DNA of 64,000 nt from positions 620,001-684,000 of the forward strand of contig NC_018017.1 of the NCBI RefSeq assembly GCF_000243155.2, given 5' to 3'. Positions 18,957 to 27,562 of the stretch are shown one piece after another. Below the pieces are notes generated by a model. The model searched no databases and was not told where the DNA came from. It was given only the letters and a program-made list of their open reading frames with translations. A program made the translations under genes and the position numbers. Every line of letters begins with the position of its first letter. Within the stretch, counting starts at the first letter, position 1. This DNA is from Desulfitobacterium dehalogenans ATCC 51507 (GTDB lineage Bacteria > Bacillota > Desulfitobacteriia > Desulfitobacteriales > Desulfitobacteriaceae).

Positions 18957-18984
18957 TTAACATTGAGTTGTAACAACTTATAAT
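18957..18984 (+). promoter_or_regulatory. Promoter of the c-di-AMP riboswitch/ehu operon
   Basis: TTAACA (18957-18962), 16-nt spacer, TATAAT (18979-18984). Start near 18991, just upstream of the riboswitch. A GTTGTAACAAC palindrome lies within the spacer. Confidence 0.65.
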
Positions 18985-19024
18985 AAAATAAAAAGTTGTC
19001 AGATTGCGAACTGAATGTTTGTAG

Positions 19025-19160
19025 TCAAGGCTGAATTTCCCAAAAAGGAAAACGGGGGAACCATAATGGGGGTGAATCACTTTTTAGGAGTTAAACTTCT
19101 TGAAGTGACGGAAAGGTATCATTCCGAACCCGGCAGCTAACCTCGTAAGCGTGTGAACCG
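19025..19160 (+). ncRNA. ydaO/yuaA-type cyclic di-AMP riboswitch
   Basis: The conserved ydaO blocks are present in order: GCTGAAT (19030-19036), CGGGGGAACC (19053-19062), GGGGTGAATC (19069-19078), GGAGTTAAAC (19087-19096) and CCGAACCCGGCAGCTAACCTCG (spanning about 19124-19145) followed by TAAGCG. This class binds two c-di-AMP molecules and usually turns expression off by termination. A strong terminator follows at 19215. It precedes an osmolyte-type transporter, which fits c-di-AMP's role in osmotic balance. End points are approximate. Confidence 0.88.
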
Positions 19161-19214
19161 TTTTAGTGTTTTTTATGCTAAATCAATAGCCAATGTTATG
19201 CGCTGCTTCTTCTT

Positions 19215-19235
19215 GGGCCTGTTCAGGCCCTTTTT
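19215..19235 (+). terminator. Riboswitch-controlled terminator
   Basis: GGGCCTG-TT-CAGGCCC followed by TTTTT, 46 nt before the ehuB start. It is the expected expression platform of the c-di-AMP riboswitch. Confidence 0.85.
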
Positions 19236-19281
19236 CTATGCCTTTTTGCGGATTTCAGCCGGTAAAAAAGGAGGAAGTTGA

Positions 19282-20166
19282 ATGAAAAAGTTACCACTGC
19301 TCAAGACTCTGCTGGTGGGGATGCTGGCCTTTAGTGTCTTTGCCTTGGGAGGGTGTGGCTCGACCAAGACAAACGATGGCGGGATGAGTACCCTGGAGAA
19401 GGCTAAGGAGAAAGGGGCCGTCACCGTTGGCTTTGCTAATGAAAAACCTTACGCCTACAAAACTGCCGACGGAAAACTCACCGGTGAAGCGGTTGAAATC
19501 GCCCGGGCCATCTTAAAAGAGCTGGGGATTAATGAAATGCAGGGGGAGCTTACGGAATTTGCTTCTTTGATTCCCGGTCTCCAGGCCAAACGTTTCGACA
19601 TGGTTACCGCCGGAATGTTTATTACGCCTGAACGGGCTGAACAGGTGTCCTTTGCCAATCCCGAATACAGCATTGGGGAAGCCATCGCCGTCAAAAAGGG
19701 AAATCCTCTCGACTTACATAGCTATGAAGATATCGCCAAGCATGGAACAGCTAAAGTCGCTTTACCTGGAGGGGCCATTGAGTATGATTACCTGGTAGCC
19801 AGTGGTGTCCCCAAGGATAGAATTGTGACTGTTCCGGATATGCCGGCAGCTTTGGCGGCATTGCAAGCCGGGCGGGCAGATGTGATTACCGCCACCGGCC
19901 CCTCGGTTCAGGCTACCTTGGATACAGCCGCTGATCCCAATCTGGAGCGGGTCATGGACTTCACTCAGCCGGTTATCAATGGTAAAAATGTCAAGGGTTA
20001 TGGAGCAACCGCATTCCGTCATGAAGACAGTGATTTTCGGGAGGCTTTCAATGCCGAATTGCAAAAGCTGAAAGAATCCGGTGAACTGCAGAAGATCCTT
20101 GAATCCTTTGGCTTTACAGAGCAAGAGCTTCCAGGGGACGCGACTGTAGAAGACATTATTAAGTAG
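19282..20166 (+). CDS. ehuB: Ectoine-type ABC transporter substrate-binding lipoprotein
   Basis: A 294-residue solute-binding protein of family 3. Its signal peptide ends in the lipobox LGGC (C25). The mature start (TVGFANEKPYAYK, EFASLIPGL, DMVTAGMFITPERAEQV) resembles EhuB of ectoine/hydroxyectoine uptake systems more than glutamine or histidine binders. It is first in a four-gene operon under a c-di-AMP riboswitch. An amino acid substrate cannot be excluded. Confidence 0.75.
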   Translation: MKKLPLLKTLLVGMLAFSVFALGGCGSTKTNDGGMSTLEKAKEKGAVTVGFANEKPYAYKTADGKLTGEAVEIARAILKELGINEMQGELTEFASLIPGLQAKRFDMVTAGMFITPERAEQVSFANPEYSIGEAIAVKKGNPLDLHSYEDIAKHGTAKVALPGGAIEYDYLVASGVPKDRIVTVPDMPAALAALQAGRADVITATGPSVQATLDTAADPNLERVMDFTQPVINGKNVKGYGATAFRHEDSDFREAFNAELQKLKESGELQKILESFGFTEQELPGDATVEDIIK

Positions 20167-20172
20167 GAAGTG

Positions 20173-20823
20173 ATGACCTTGGCCATCTTAGACCTCTTAC
20201 CGGCACTGTTAAAAGGGCTGGAAATAACCCTCACCATCACTCTTTTGGCAACACTCCTTGCTTTTGTACTGGCTTTCCTGGCAGGGTTCGGCCGATTGTC
20301 CAACTATCCGCTGATCCGCTTTCTGACGGCGGTCTATGTAGAAGCCTTCCGGGGCACTTCTCTCCTTGTTCAGCTTTTCTGGATCTATTTTGCTTTACCT
20401 ATTTTAGGTATCAGCTTGCCTCCCTTGGCGGCCGGTGTCCTGACCTTAGGGTTAAACTGTGGGGCCTATGGTTCCGAAGTGGTGCGCAGTGCTATTTTGG
20501 CGGTTCCCAAAGGGCAGACGGAGGCAGGAATCGCCTTAAACTTTAGTCCCTGGCAACGCCTGCGGTGCGTTATCCTGCCTCAGGCTTTTGTCATGATGCT
20601 GCCGGGGTTTGGCAATCTGCAGATTGAGCTGCTGAAAAGTACTTCCCTGGTCTCCTTAATTACCTTAGCCGACTTGACCTATCAGGCATCCGTGCTCAAT
20701 GCTTCCACCATGGAGACGACTTTAATTTACAGCTTGCTGCTTGTAATCTACTTCCTGATTGCCTGGCCTTTGACACGGGGGATTCGCTGGATAGAAACCA
20801 GGCTGACCATAGGGAGGTATTAA
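20173..20823 (+). CDS. ehuC: Ectoine-type ABC transporter permease
   Basis: A permease of about 216 residues of the polar amino acid (HisMQ) type with five predicted helices. The EAA loop (AGIALNFSPWQRLRCVILPQA) that contacts the ATPase is present. The start is uncertain among GTG 20170, ATG 20173 and TTG 20179; AGGAAG at 20165 would favour the last. It ends 1 nt before the next permease gene. Confidence 0.78.
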   Translation: MTLAILDLLPALLKGLEITLTITLLATLLAFVLAFLAGFGRLSNYPLIRFLTAVYVEAFRGTSLLVQLFWIYFALPILGISLPPLAAGVLTLGLNCGAYGSEVVRSAILAVPKGQTEAGIALNFSPWQRLRCVILPQAFVMMLPGFGNLQIELLKSTSLVSLITLADLTYQASVLNASTMETTLIYSLLLVIYFLIAWPLTRGIRWIETRLTIGRY

Positions 20824-20824
20824 A

Positions 20825-21481
20825 ATGTGGAATTGGGATTTTGCCCTCAAAATTTTCCCGGAGATATTTGCGGCACTCAAGATTACCGTGATCGCCACCT
20901 TTGCCGGATTTTTTCTAGCCTTGTTTTTAGGGATGTTTCTCACCATTGGCGGGCGATCTTCCTTGAAACCCGTTGCTTACGGCTCAAAAGGTTTTGTCGA
21001 GTTTATCCGCAGCACCCCTTTGTTGGTGCAACTCTATTTTATTTTCTATGTGCTGCCCCAAGCCGGGCTGTCCCTGAGTCCCCTGACTGCCGGGATCATT
21101 GGCTTAGGGATTCACTACAGCACCTATCTTTCCGAAGTCTACCGCTCGGGAATTGAAGCGGTACCTCAGGGGCAATGGGAGGCGGCCAAAGCTCTCAACT
21201 TCAGCCCCTGGCAAGTATGGTCCAAGATTATCATTCCTCAGGCGGTGCCGCCGGTCATCCCGGTGATGGGAAATTATTTGATCACCATGTTTAAAGAGAC
21301 ACCCCTTCTTTCGGCCATTACCTTGGTGGAAATTTTGCAGACAGCCAAAATTATCGGTTCCCATTCCTTTCGGTATCTGGAGGGATTTACAATTGTAGGA
21401 TTTTTGTTCTTATTGCTAAGTTATCCCTGTTCACTAATGATTCATCGTTTGGAGATGAGAATGACTAAAAGCGTTCGCTAA
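20825..21481 (+). CDS. ehuD: Ectoine-type ABC transporter permease
   Basis: A 218-residue second permease of the same family, with FIRSTPLLVQL near residue 60 and the EAA loop EAAKALNFSPWQVWSKIIIPQA near 120. It pairs with the preceding permease to form a heterodimeric channel. ATG 20825 follows GGGAGG and is 1 nt from the upstream stop. Confidence 0.8.
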   Translation: MWNWDFALKIFPEIFAALKITVIATFAGFFLALFLGMFLTIGGRSSLKPVAYGSKGFVEFIRSTPLLVQLYFIFYVLPQAGLSLSPLTAGIIGLGIHYSTYLSEVYRSGIEAVPQGQWEAAKALNFSPWQVWSKIIIPQAVPPVIPVMGNYLITMFKETPLLSAITLVEILQTAKIIGSHSFRYLEGFTIVGFLFLLLSYPCSLMIHRLEMRMTKSVR

Positions 21482-21492
21482 GGGGGAATAGG

Positions 21493-22341
21493 ATGAGTGC
21501 CCAATTAAAATTGTTAGAGAATACACCGGAGGAATCTATAAATCATCGGTCCAAGGCCGGGAAAAAAGTTAAACAACCTGTAGTGCACTACGAAAAAATC
21601 TCCAAAACTTATGGAGACTTGCAGGTTCTAAAAGAAATTGATTTGGATATTGCGCCAGGGGAGAAAGTAGCCTTGATCGGACCCAGCGGCTCGGGAAAAA
21701 CCACCCTGGCCAGATTGCTAATGACTTTGGAAGAGCCCACTTCCGGAACCATCCAAGTAGATGGGGAGTTGTTATGGCATCAAATGGTCAATGGAAAATT
21801 GGTTAAAGCCAATGAAAAACACCTGCATAAAATTCGCAATAAGATCGGTATGGTCTTTCAGCATTTTAATCTTTTTCCTCATATGACCATTTTGAGGAAT
21901 GTGACAGCCGCTCCTATCCATGTACTGGGGATGACCCGGGATGATGCTGAGAAGCAGGCCGTTACGATGCTTGAGAAAGTGGGCCTGGGTGATAAGCTCG
22001 ATGCCTATCCCGCCCAACTGTCCGGCGGGCAGAAACAACGGGTGGCCATCGCCAGGGCCTTAGTCATGCGTCCCAAAATTATGTTGTTTGATGAGCCGAC
22101 CTCCGCTTTGGATCCGGAGCTGGTGGGTGAAGTGCTGGAAGTAATCAAAGAGATTGCCCATGAAGGGGAGATGGCTATGCTCCTTATCACCCACGAGATG
22201 GATTTTGCCAGGGATGTGGCGGACCGGGTGGTCTTCTTTGATGAAGGGCACATAATTGAACAAGGACCGCCCCGGGAAATCTTCCATAATCCTCAGAGCG
22301 CCCGCTTGCAGAACTTTTTAAGCCGCTTCCGGGGAAGGTGA
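21493..22341 (+). CDS. ehuA: Ectoine-type ABC transporter ATP-binding protein
   Basis: A 282-residue ATPase. Walker A GPSGSGKT (about 60-67), Q-loop MVFQHFNLFPH, signature LSGGQKQR, Walker B IMLFDEPTSALDP and H-loop LITHEM are all intact. An N-terminal extension of about 35 residues precedes the nucleotide-binding fold. It is last in the ehu operon and is followed by a bidirectional terminator. Confidence 0.85.
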   Translation: MSAQLKLLENTPEESINHRSKAGKKVKQPVVHYEKISKTYGDLQVLKEIDLDIAPGEKVALIGPSGSGKTTLARLLMTLEEPTSGTIQVDGELLWHQMVNGKLVKANEKHLHKIRNKIGMVFQHFNLFPHMTILRNVTAAPIHVLGMTRDDAEKQAVTMLEKVGLGDKLDAYPAQLSGGQKQRVAIARALVMRPKIMLFDEPTSALDPELVGEVLEVIKEIAHEGEMAMLLITHEMDFARDVADRVVFFDEGHIIEQGPPREIFHNPQSARLQNFLSRFRGR

Positions 22342-22343
22342 AT

Positions 22344-22395
22344 AACCTATACAAAAAACAGGCCCCACTTTGTGAGGCCTGTTTTTTGTATAGGT
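22344..22395. terminator. Bidirectional terminator between ehuA and rplY/ctc
   Basis: Two 21-base arms from AACCTATAC to its complement, with CAGGCC at the top of the stem and runs of A and T inside the arms, form a hairpin with U tracts in both directions. It separates convergent operons. Confidence 0.9.
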
Positions 22396-22420
22396 TCTTT
22401 AACAGGTCGGATTCGGAAGA

Positions 22421-23002
22421 TTAACTTTCAGCGGCATCGGAAGTATCCTCTGCAGGCAGATGAACTCTTGAGCCGATAATGGCAGCAATGATTTTTTCCG
22501 GATCATCAAATAGTGTTATTGAAGGCTTAACCATAAGATCTCCCACAGTGAATTTCTCTCCCAAGGGCTTGTCGGCAACATCTATAGCAATATACTCAGG
22601 CATATCGACACTAGGGCCGGAAAGCTCGATTTCAGAAACATAGGGCTGTAGGATGAGTCTTTTTTCATTGAGGCTTTCAGTCCCGTTGAATATAATCGGA
22701 ACCTTCATCTTCACAACCTGATCATCTTCCACTACTTGCATAGCAATATGAATGGTTTTGCCTATAGTAATGTCTTTTTGAATCTCTTGGACGAAACACT
22801 GCTTGGTCTCATCTCCGACTTGCACAGAGATTTTGGCTTTTTGGGAACGTCCCTGCAGTGCCTTATTAAGCTTCTTCTCATCAAATTTCACACTGATGGA
22901 GTCCATACTTTTACCGTAGATTACCCCCGGTACAAAACCTTTACTTCGGACTTCCTTGGGCTTTTCTTTCCTTTCGATAGCCTGAATTGCAGTTTCGCTC
23001 AT
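22421..23002 (-). CDS. ctc: 50S ribosomal protein L25 / general stress protein Ctc
   Basis: A 193-residue protein of the long bL25/Ctc form: an N-terminal 5S rRNA-binding domain ([20 protein letters not shown]) and a C-terminal TL5-type beta domain ([21 protein letters not shown]…[10 protein letters not shown]). It binds 5S rRNA in the large subunit and in Bacillus is stress induced. It is monocistronic. The acidic tail is usual in Firmicutes. Confidence 0.92.
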   Translation of the reverse strand: MSETAIQAIERKEKPKEVRSKGFVPGVIYGKSMDSISVKFDEKKLNKALQGRSQKAKISVQVGDETKQCFVQEIQKDITIGKTIHIAMQVVEDDQVVKMKVPIIFNGTESLNEKRLILQPYVSEIELSGPSVDMPEYIAIDVADKPLGEKFTVGDLMVKPSITLFDDPEKIIAAIIGSRVHLPAEDTSDAAES

Positions 23003-23110
23003 CTGTTTGACCCTCCATTCTTGTACTCTACGCCTCTACGCCGCCGGCTTCGATGTCCTGGATTTTTACTTAGAAGGAGCGGATAGAGTTGTTTCTCATT
23101 TCACAATCAT

Positions 23111-23340
23111 AGGACTCAACAGGTTTTGGTATACTATTCCTCTTTTGCGTTATACCTCATGAAATCCTCTTCCAGCTGCAGAAGTCTTTTGAGTCCTAAT
23201 AATATTTACTTTATAACTTTACTATTGGAAAGTCAAAGCCCAGGAGTTCCCGCAATCTAAGGGAAAAGCAACTTACAACTCGAAAGGTAAGGGAAAGTTG
23301 TCTTTTCGCCAAAATGCTCCTGAGACCTACTGTTTAGGCA
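23111..23340. other. Intergenic region with two inverted-repeat blocks, possible structured RNA
   Basis: The 478-nt gap 23003-23480 has no gene. Block one: AGGACTCAA (23111-23119) and TTGAGTCCT (23189-23197) enclose GGTATA…TATACC. Block two: CAGGAG (about 23241-23246) and CTCCTG (about 23317-23322) enclose an AAAAGCAAC…GTTGTCTTTT hairpin with an internal GGAAA. These nested stems could be an RNA on either strand. I recognise no riboswitch class. Confidence 0.3.
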
Positions 23341-23480
23341 TAGTCAGGGCCCAATGTAAAGACTATCCCGAAAATTCCTTAGGAATACCACTATTAAGGA
23401 ATAATGCCAAGCACCTTCTCCATAAGTTTTTTTAAGGGTGGGATGACATCCGGCCCAAGGTATGGGAAGGGAGAAGAGCC

Positions 23481-24236
23481 ATGAGGAGAATGAGAAGGTT
23501 TAAACATCATAGACGGTGGAATAAGGGTTGGATGGCTGTATCGGTGCTCTTGCTGGCGCTTATTGTGACAGGCGGCTTAGTATGGAAGTATAACCAAAAG
23601 GATGAAACGATCTGGAGTTGGACTATTGGCAACCAGGTTGTCCTCATCGACGCCGGACATGGCGGTGTTGACCCGGGGGCCGTAGGGAAAGTCAGCTTGG
23701 AAAAGGATATCACCTTAAATATTGCCAAGCACCTGCAGATCTTTATTCAACAGGCTGGAGGAAAGCCTGTCATGGTTCGGAAGACCGATGTGGATCTGGG
23801 AACTTCTGAGGGCCTGGCCAAAAGAAAAAGGGAAGACCTGGCCCAAAGAATCCAACTGGCTAAGGATTACGAGGCCGATGTTTACTTAAGCATTCATGTG
23901 AACAGCTCCCCCAACCACTCCTTAACCGGACCCCAAGTCTTTTACCATGAGGGTTCACCAGAAGGAAAGCTGCTCGCTGAGACCATACAAGCGGAGTTAA
24001 ATAAGCTGGCCGGTACCAAACGAGTGGCCAAAGCCGACCAGGATTTGTTTATTCTAAAGAGGGCTGAACAAGCCGCAGTGACTGTGGAAGTGGGCTTTCT
24101 GTCCAATCTTCTGGAAGAACAAAAATTAAACGAAACAGACTATCAGCATCAACTGAGTGTAGCCATTTACCAAGGGCTTTCCGAGTATTGCCGTAGATTG
24201 CAAAAGGACGGAATCCCTACAGTGGATATGAATTAA
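23481..24236 (+). CDS. cwlD: N-acetylmuramoyl-L-alanine amidase, CwlD-like
   Basis: A 251-residue Amidase_3 protein with a membrane anchor at about 17-35. Zinc and catalytic motifs are present: DAGHGGVDPG (His), KDITLNIAK, LSIHVNSS (His) and VEVGFLSN (Glu). CwlD-type enzymes make muramic-delta-lactam in spore cortex by removing peptide side chains; other anchored amidases act in cell separation. Length and organisation fit CwlD. ATG 23481 follows GGGAAGGGAG. Confidence 0.82.
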   Translation: MRRMRRFKHHRRWNKGWMAVSVLLLALIVTGGLVWKYNQKDETIWSWTIGNQVVLIDAGHGGVDPGAVGKVSLEKDITLNIAKHLQIFIQQAGGKPVMVRKTDVDLGTSEGLAKRKREDLAQRIQLAKDYEADVYLSIHVNSSPNHSLTGPQVFYHEGSPEGKLLAETIQAELNKLAGTKRVAKADQDLFILKRAEQAAVTVEVGFLSNLLEEQKLNETDYQHQLSVAIYQGLSEYCRRLQKDGIPTVDMN

Positions 24237-24251
24237 TGCTAATGAATAAAA

Positions 24252-24280
24252 AAATCCTCGGGTTCGCCCCGAGGATTTTT
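24252..24280. terminator. Bidirectional terminator between cwlD and the repeat/LRR gene
   Basis: AAATCCTCGGG pairs with CCCGAGGATTT, with T tracts on both strands. It sits 3 nt from the stop of the convergent gene. Confidence 0.9.
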
Positions 24281-24282
24281 CT

Positions 24283-26085
24283 TTAATGGATAATGTAGCA
24301 ATTGGGTAAAGCTTTCTGTATTGAAGAGAAATCATATTGACTGATTGCGGCAGAGCTGATCTCAAGAAGTTTCAAATTTGTCAGTTGTGACAGAGTGTTT
24401 AAATCACTGAGCGTGCCTTGATAGTTTAGGTTTCTTAGTTTTGACAACTCCGTTAAAGGTGACAGATCATCAATATGATCAGAATGAATTGCTAGTGAGA
24501 CCAGACCGGTTAAGTTTTCGATTCCGGATAAATCTTTACAGCCCTTGTCGATGAATAGATCGGAAATGTTTTTGACGTCATTTTTATAAATCTCTGCTGT
24601 TGGCTTATAGATAAGCTCCCGGACTGCTTGCTCTAAAACGGGGTCCTTAAAAGTTATGGCTGTGTTATCTACTATATTCTCTTCTGACCCAGGCTCTGGG
24701 GGCATATTGCCGATATTGATTGATGTCTTGACACCGGTGGCTTTGTCTTCCAAAGAAACAAGAATCGTTTTATCTGAGTCATGAAAATTATAGGTTATCC
24801 TAAACTCTCTGTCCGATGGCTTTAAGGTGATCATTGAATTGACAGATGAGCTTGCGCTTAACTCAGAAGCGGGAATTTTTGGCGTTATATCTTTACCTTC
24901 TTTATTAAGTATTCGGTAATGCAAGTAAGTAGTGATATTAGGGGATAATTTACCAGTGGGTAAAAAAGATATTTGAGCGATTTCAAGATCCTCATCAGTG
25001 TTGTTTTCAGTATTGTTTGCTTCATACCCTGATGGCGAATGAAGATTTAACAGCGCTGAGATTTCCATTCCTTTTTGGTGAGCCAAAGTAACCAGGACTT
25101 GCTCATCATTATCAGAGAAATCATAAGTTATGGTGCCGGTACCGGTTTCCGGCTCCAGGCTTACGTCAGCATGGGTAGAATTAATGATAGCTGTTGCCTT
25201 CAGATCTTCCGAGGGAATGGTCTTGGTGATATTTGTATAATAATGATCCAACAGTTTATACTGGAAAGTTGCTGTACCTGTCTCGGTTTTTACCAGATCA
25301 CTTGAAACGAAATCAACTCTGGATATTGCCGAAGGGGTTGTCACTTGCGAAGCTGGAACCGGATCTAGTCCAAGAGTGTTTAAAACGGCGGTAACTCCTG
25401 TGAGTTTATCTCTTAGAGTAGTTTTGATAAACTGGTCTGTATCTAAGGTATCAAAAGCAATGGTGCCGGTACCTGTGGCAGGGTCGAGGGTGATCTCGGA
25501 ACCCGGGGCCGAAAAGGCTTCGATCTGAGAAGCAGGAATTTTAGCTGTAATATCGTCGATGAAATTGATGACATTGTAGCGAAATGTGGCGGAATTTGCT
25601 CCGGAACTCGTTAAGCTATCGGTAAGAATATGAAGTTCATCAACTCTTTTCAGGTATTCTTCATCGGAATTGCCGACAATTAATCTTTCATAAGCTCCTC
25701 TGCTGTATCTGGGCGAGATATGAACAAAAATAAATTTGTCCGCTTCGGAAAAGTTATAGGTCAATGTACAGGTTCCTGTTTGAGGGTCCAAGTTTGCTTC
25801 TGCGATTCCCAAAGTGTCCCAGCCGTTTGAAGGTTTGGCTTCCACAAATAAATCAGAAACCGGAAATTCACTGGTGATGTCCTCGCCATTTGTATCAAAG
25901 AGTTTGTAGTGGAAAATGCCGGTGGTTGGGCCGGTCATTTCTAACCGGTCTTCAATGATTTGAGTAGAGTGAACCAAGGGCTCTGGCAACCAGGGGAGTA
26001 ACGGCACGGCCGAAACATAAGGTGAGCACATTAATAGAAATATTAAAGTAAGGGTAAAGGACGTTCGAATAGATTTACGGAACAT
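24283..26085 (-). CDS. Secreted protein with four beta-type repeats and an internalin-like LRR end
   Basis: A 600-residue secreted protein. The signal peptide covers about residues 1-27 (ends VSA). Four repeats of about 90-100 residues follow, each with the pattern xFxYxLxDxxGxDIT…IPASxL…LxPxTGTGTITYxF…D…VxL, probably Ig-like modules. The last 90 residues are leucine-rich repeats (DLSGIENLTGLVSLAI, DDLSPLTELSKLRNLN) as in internalins. No LPXTG or membrane anchor is seen. I start at 26085, 9 nt after AAGGAGAG, not at the ATG 36 nt upstream. Likely an extracellular adhesion or interaction protein; partner unknown. Confidence 0.7.
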   Translation of the reverse strand: MFRKSIRTSFTLTLIFLLMCSPYVSAVPLLPWLPEPLVHSTQIIEDRLEMTGPTTGIFHYKLFDTNGEDITSEFPVSDLFVEAKPSNGWDTLGIAEANLDPQTGTCTLTYNFSEADKFIFVHISPRYSRGAYERLIVGNSDEEYLKRVDELHILTDSLTSSGANSATFRYNVINFIDDITAKIPASQIEAFSAPGSEITLDPATGTGTIAFDTLDTDQFIKTTLRDKLTGVTAVLNTLGLDPVPASQVTTPSAISRVDFVSSDLVKTETGTATFQYKLLDHYYTNITKTIPSEDLKATAIINSTHADVSLEPETGTGTITYDFSDNDEQVLVTLAHQKGMEISALLNLHSPSGYEANNTENNTDEDLEIAQISFLPTGKLSPNITTYLHYRILNKEGKDITPKIPASELSASSSVNSMITLKPSDREFRITYNFHDSDKTILVSLEDKATGVKTSINIGNMPPEPGSEENIVDNTAITFKDPVLEQAVRELIYKPTAEIYKNDVKNISDLFIDKGCKDLSGIENLTGLVSLAIHSDHIDDLSPLTELSKLRNLNYQGTLSDLNTLSQLTNLKLLEISSAAISQYDFSSIQKALPNCYIIH

Positions 26086-26287
26086 ATCTCCAACTCTCCT
26101 TAATTTTAATATCACTAACATTATATTACATATTTGTATAACATTCTATAGCCAATTGACTTTGACAAATGCTACTCCCAATGAAGGATTAAGAACCGGA
26201 TTTGCCGAAAAAGAAGGAAATGTTAGGTATTGTCCCGAATAATATTTACTCTATGCTTGTCTGCGAAAAATTAGGAGGGAATACCGC

Positions 26288-26944
26288 ATGACTCTTTTAC
26301 CCGTCCTTTTGTTTATATCAGGAGTGCTTTGTCTTATTTGGGCTGTGAGAATGGGGAATTCCTCCGGCAAAACCAGCCCGGAAATACTCACCATCCTTCA
26401 AGGTTTAGCCGGAGTAAAAAAGGAGATCAGTAAAGTTCAAAAAGGTCTTCGGGAAGTTGAAACTCAATTAGGAGATCATGAATTGAGGCTGTTTCGCAAC
26501 GAAAATGTTCAAGAAGATCTCCGCACGGAGGTTAATACCCAGAAGGTTAGTATTAATCGGTTAACCACTTTAGCTAAGGACGCTTTTGCTCAGGCTGAAC
26601 CTCAACCCCAGATGAACCCCCAGCCTTACTTCTCAGCCAATCCTTTGAACTCAGCTCAAGGGGTCAACCCCTATCATCGTCTTTATGACAACAGCAATGC
26701 CCCGACCGATTCTCCTTTGGAGACTCTGGCTCAGACTACGAAGTTTCCCCAATATAGTCCTTCCTTCCTGTCCGTTGAAGAGGAGTCTCCATCTCCCATG
26801 CTCCCGGAAAAGTATCAATGGGTTTTGGAGCTTGATCAGCAAGGCTGGTCCGTAGCGGAAATTGCCGGCCATTTGGCCATCAGCCGGGATGCGGTCACTA
26901 TGGTTCTGCGTACAGCCCCTCAAGGAAAGGGGCTGAGATCATGA
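26288..26944 (+). CDS. Membrane-anchored coiled-coil protein with C-terminal HTH
   Basis: A 218-residue protein. One N-terminal membrane helix (2-20) is followed by a coiled coil (about 35-85), a Pro/Gln-rich linker (about 95-150) and a C-terminal sigma-like helix-turn-helix (VLELDQQGWSVAEIAGHLAI, then SRDAVTMVL). The layout suggests a membrane-tethered DNA-binding protein. Its stop overlaps the start of the next gene (ATGA), so the two are coupled. I do not recognise a named family. Confidence 0.6.
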   Translation: MTLLPVLLFISGVLCLIWAVRMGNSSGKTSPEILTILQGLAGVKKEISKVQKGLREVETQLGDHELRLFRNENVQEDLRTEVNTQKVSINRLTTLAKDAFAQAEPQPQMNPQPYFSANPLNSAQGVNPYHRLYDNSNAPTDSPLETLAQTTKFPQYSPSFLSVEEESPSPMLPEKYQWVLELDQQGWSVAEIAGHLAISRDAVTMVLRTAPQGKGLRS

Positions 26945-27471
26945 AACTATCCCGCTCCTATCTATTGGGACTGGGTTCAGGGCTGATACTCAGCGCTCTT
27001 CTGGCCATGGTGGTCCCTCCTGTAAGCATTAACTTTGCCGGGAGTTCACCGCCGGAGCAAACCGGCCCCGGCCGTAACACACCGGGCAATGAGAATCAGG
27101 GTGAGGTTCCGAGTCAGGATGAAGATGAGAACAAGGAGGGGAGTAACAATCCAGAGCTCCCTGAAAATCCAGTAAAGCCTGATGAGACGGGAGAAAACCC
27201 TGTACAGAATCCGGATACGAATTCAAGAAACCCTTCAAGTGCCGATGCTGAGAACGGCAAGCCCACCCAAACCTTTGTCATTCCTTCAGGGTCTACTGCA
27301 GATAAAATTGCTGACCTTCTGCTTGCCGAAGGATGGATATCCTCGAAAGAAGAATTTTTGAATTTAGTTAAGCAGAAAAATCTCGCCGGTCGTTTTCGAA
27401 CAGGAAGTTTTGAGCTCTCTGAAGGTATGGATACAGAAGAGATTTTGAAAAAATTAATCCCTAAGCAGTAA
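26941..27471 (+). CDS. Membrane-anchored protein with MltG/YceG-like domain
   Basis: A 176-residue protein: membrane helix at 7-27, a low-complexity Pro/Asn/Glu-rich linker (about 35-100), and a C-terminal domain (FVIPSGSTADKIADLLLAEG…RFRTGSFELSEGMDTEEIL) that resembles the N-terminal LysM-like part of endolytic transglycosylase MltG. The catalytic MltG domain is absent, so it is probably a wall-associated binding or regulatory protein rather than an enzyme. It is coupled to the upstream HTH gene. Confidence 0.6.
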   Translation: MKLSRSYLLGLGSGLILSALLAMVVPPVSINFAGSSPPEQTGPGRNTPGNENQGEVPSQDEDENKEGSNNPELPENPVKPDETGENPVQNPDTNSRNPSSADAENGKPTQTFVIPSGSTADKIADLLLAEGWISSKEEFLNLVKQKNLAGRFRTGSFELSEGMDTEEILKKLIPKQ

Positions 27472-27497
27472 GAGAAGGAATTGCTCTTGCTGCTTTT
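27463..27497 (+). terminator. Terminator overlapping the end of the MltG-like gene
   Basis: AAGCAGTAAGAG (27463-27474, including the stop codon) pairs with CTCTTGCTGCTT (one mismatch), followed by T. The stem starts inside the coding end. Confidence 0.7.
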
Positions 27498-27562
27498 CTG
27501 TATATAAAACCTTCTTCTTTGAAAAGTTAATAGAAGAATTAAAATGAAAGAAGGGGTTGTCG

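Noticed and set aside
27527-27542. TTAAT-N6-ATTAA upstream of arginase, looking like a dehalobox
   Set aside because: The spacer is six, not four bases, and no -10 lies 22 nt downstream; AT-rich chance palindrome is likely.
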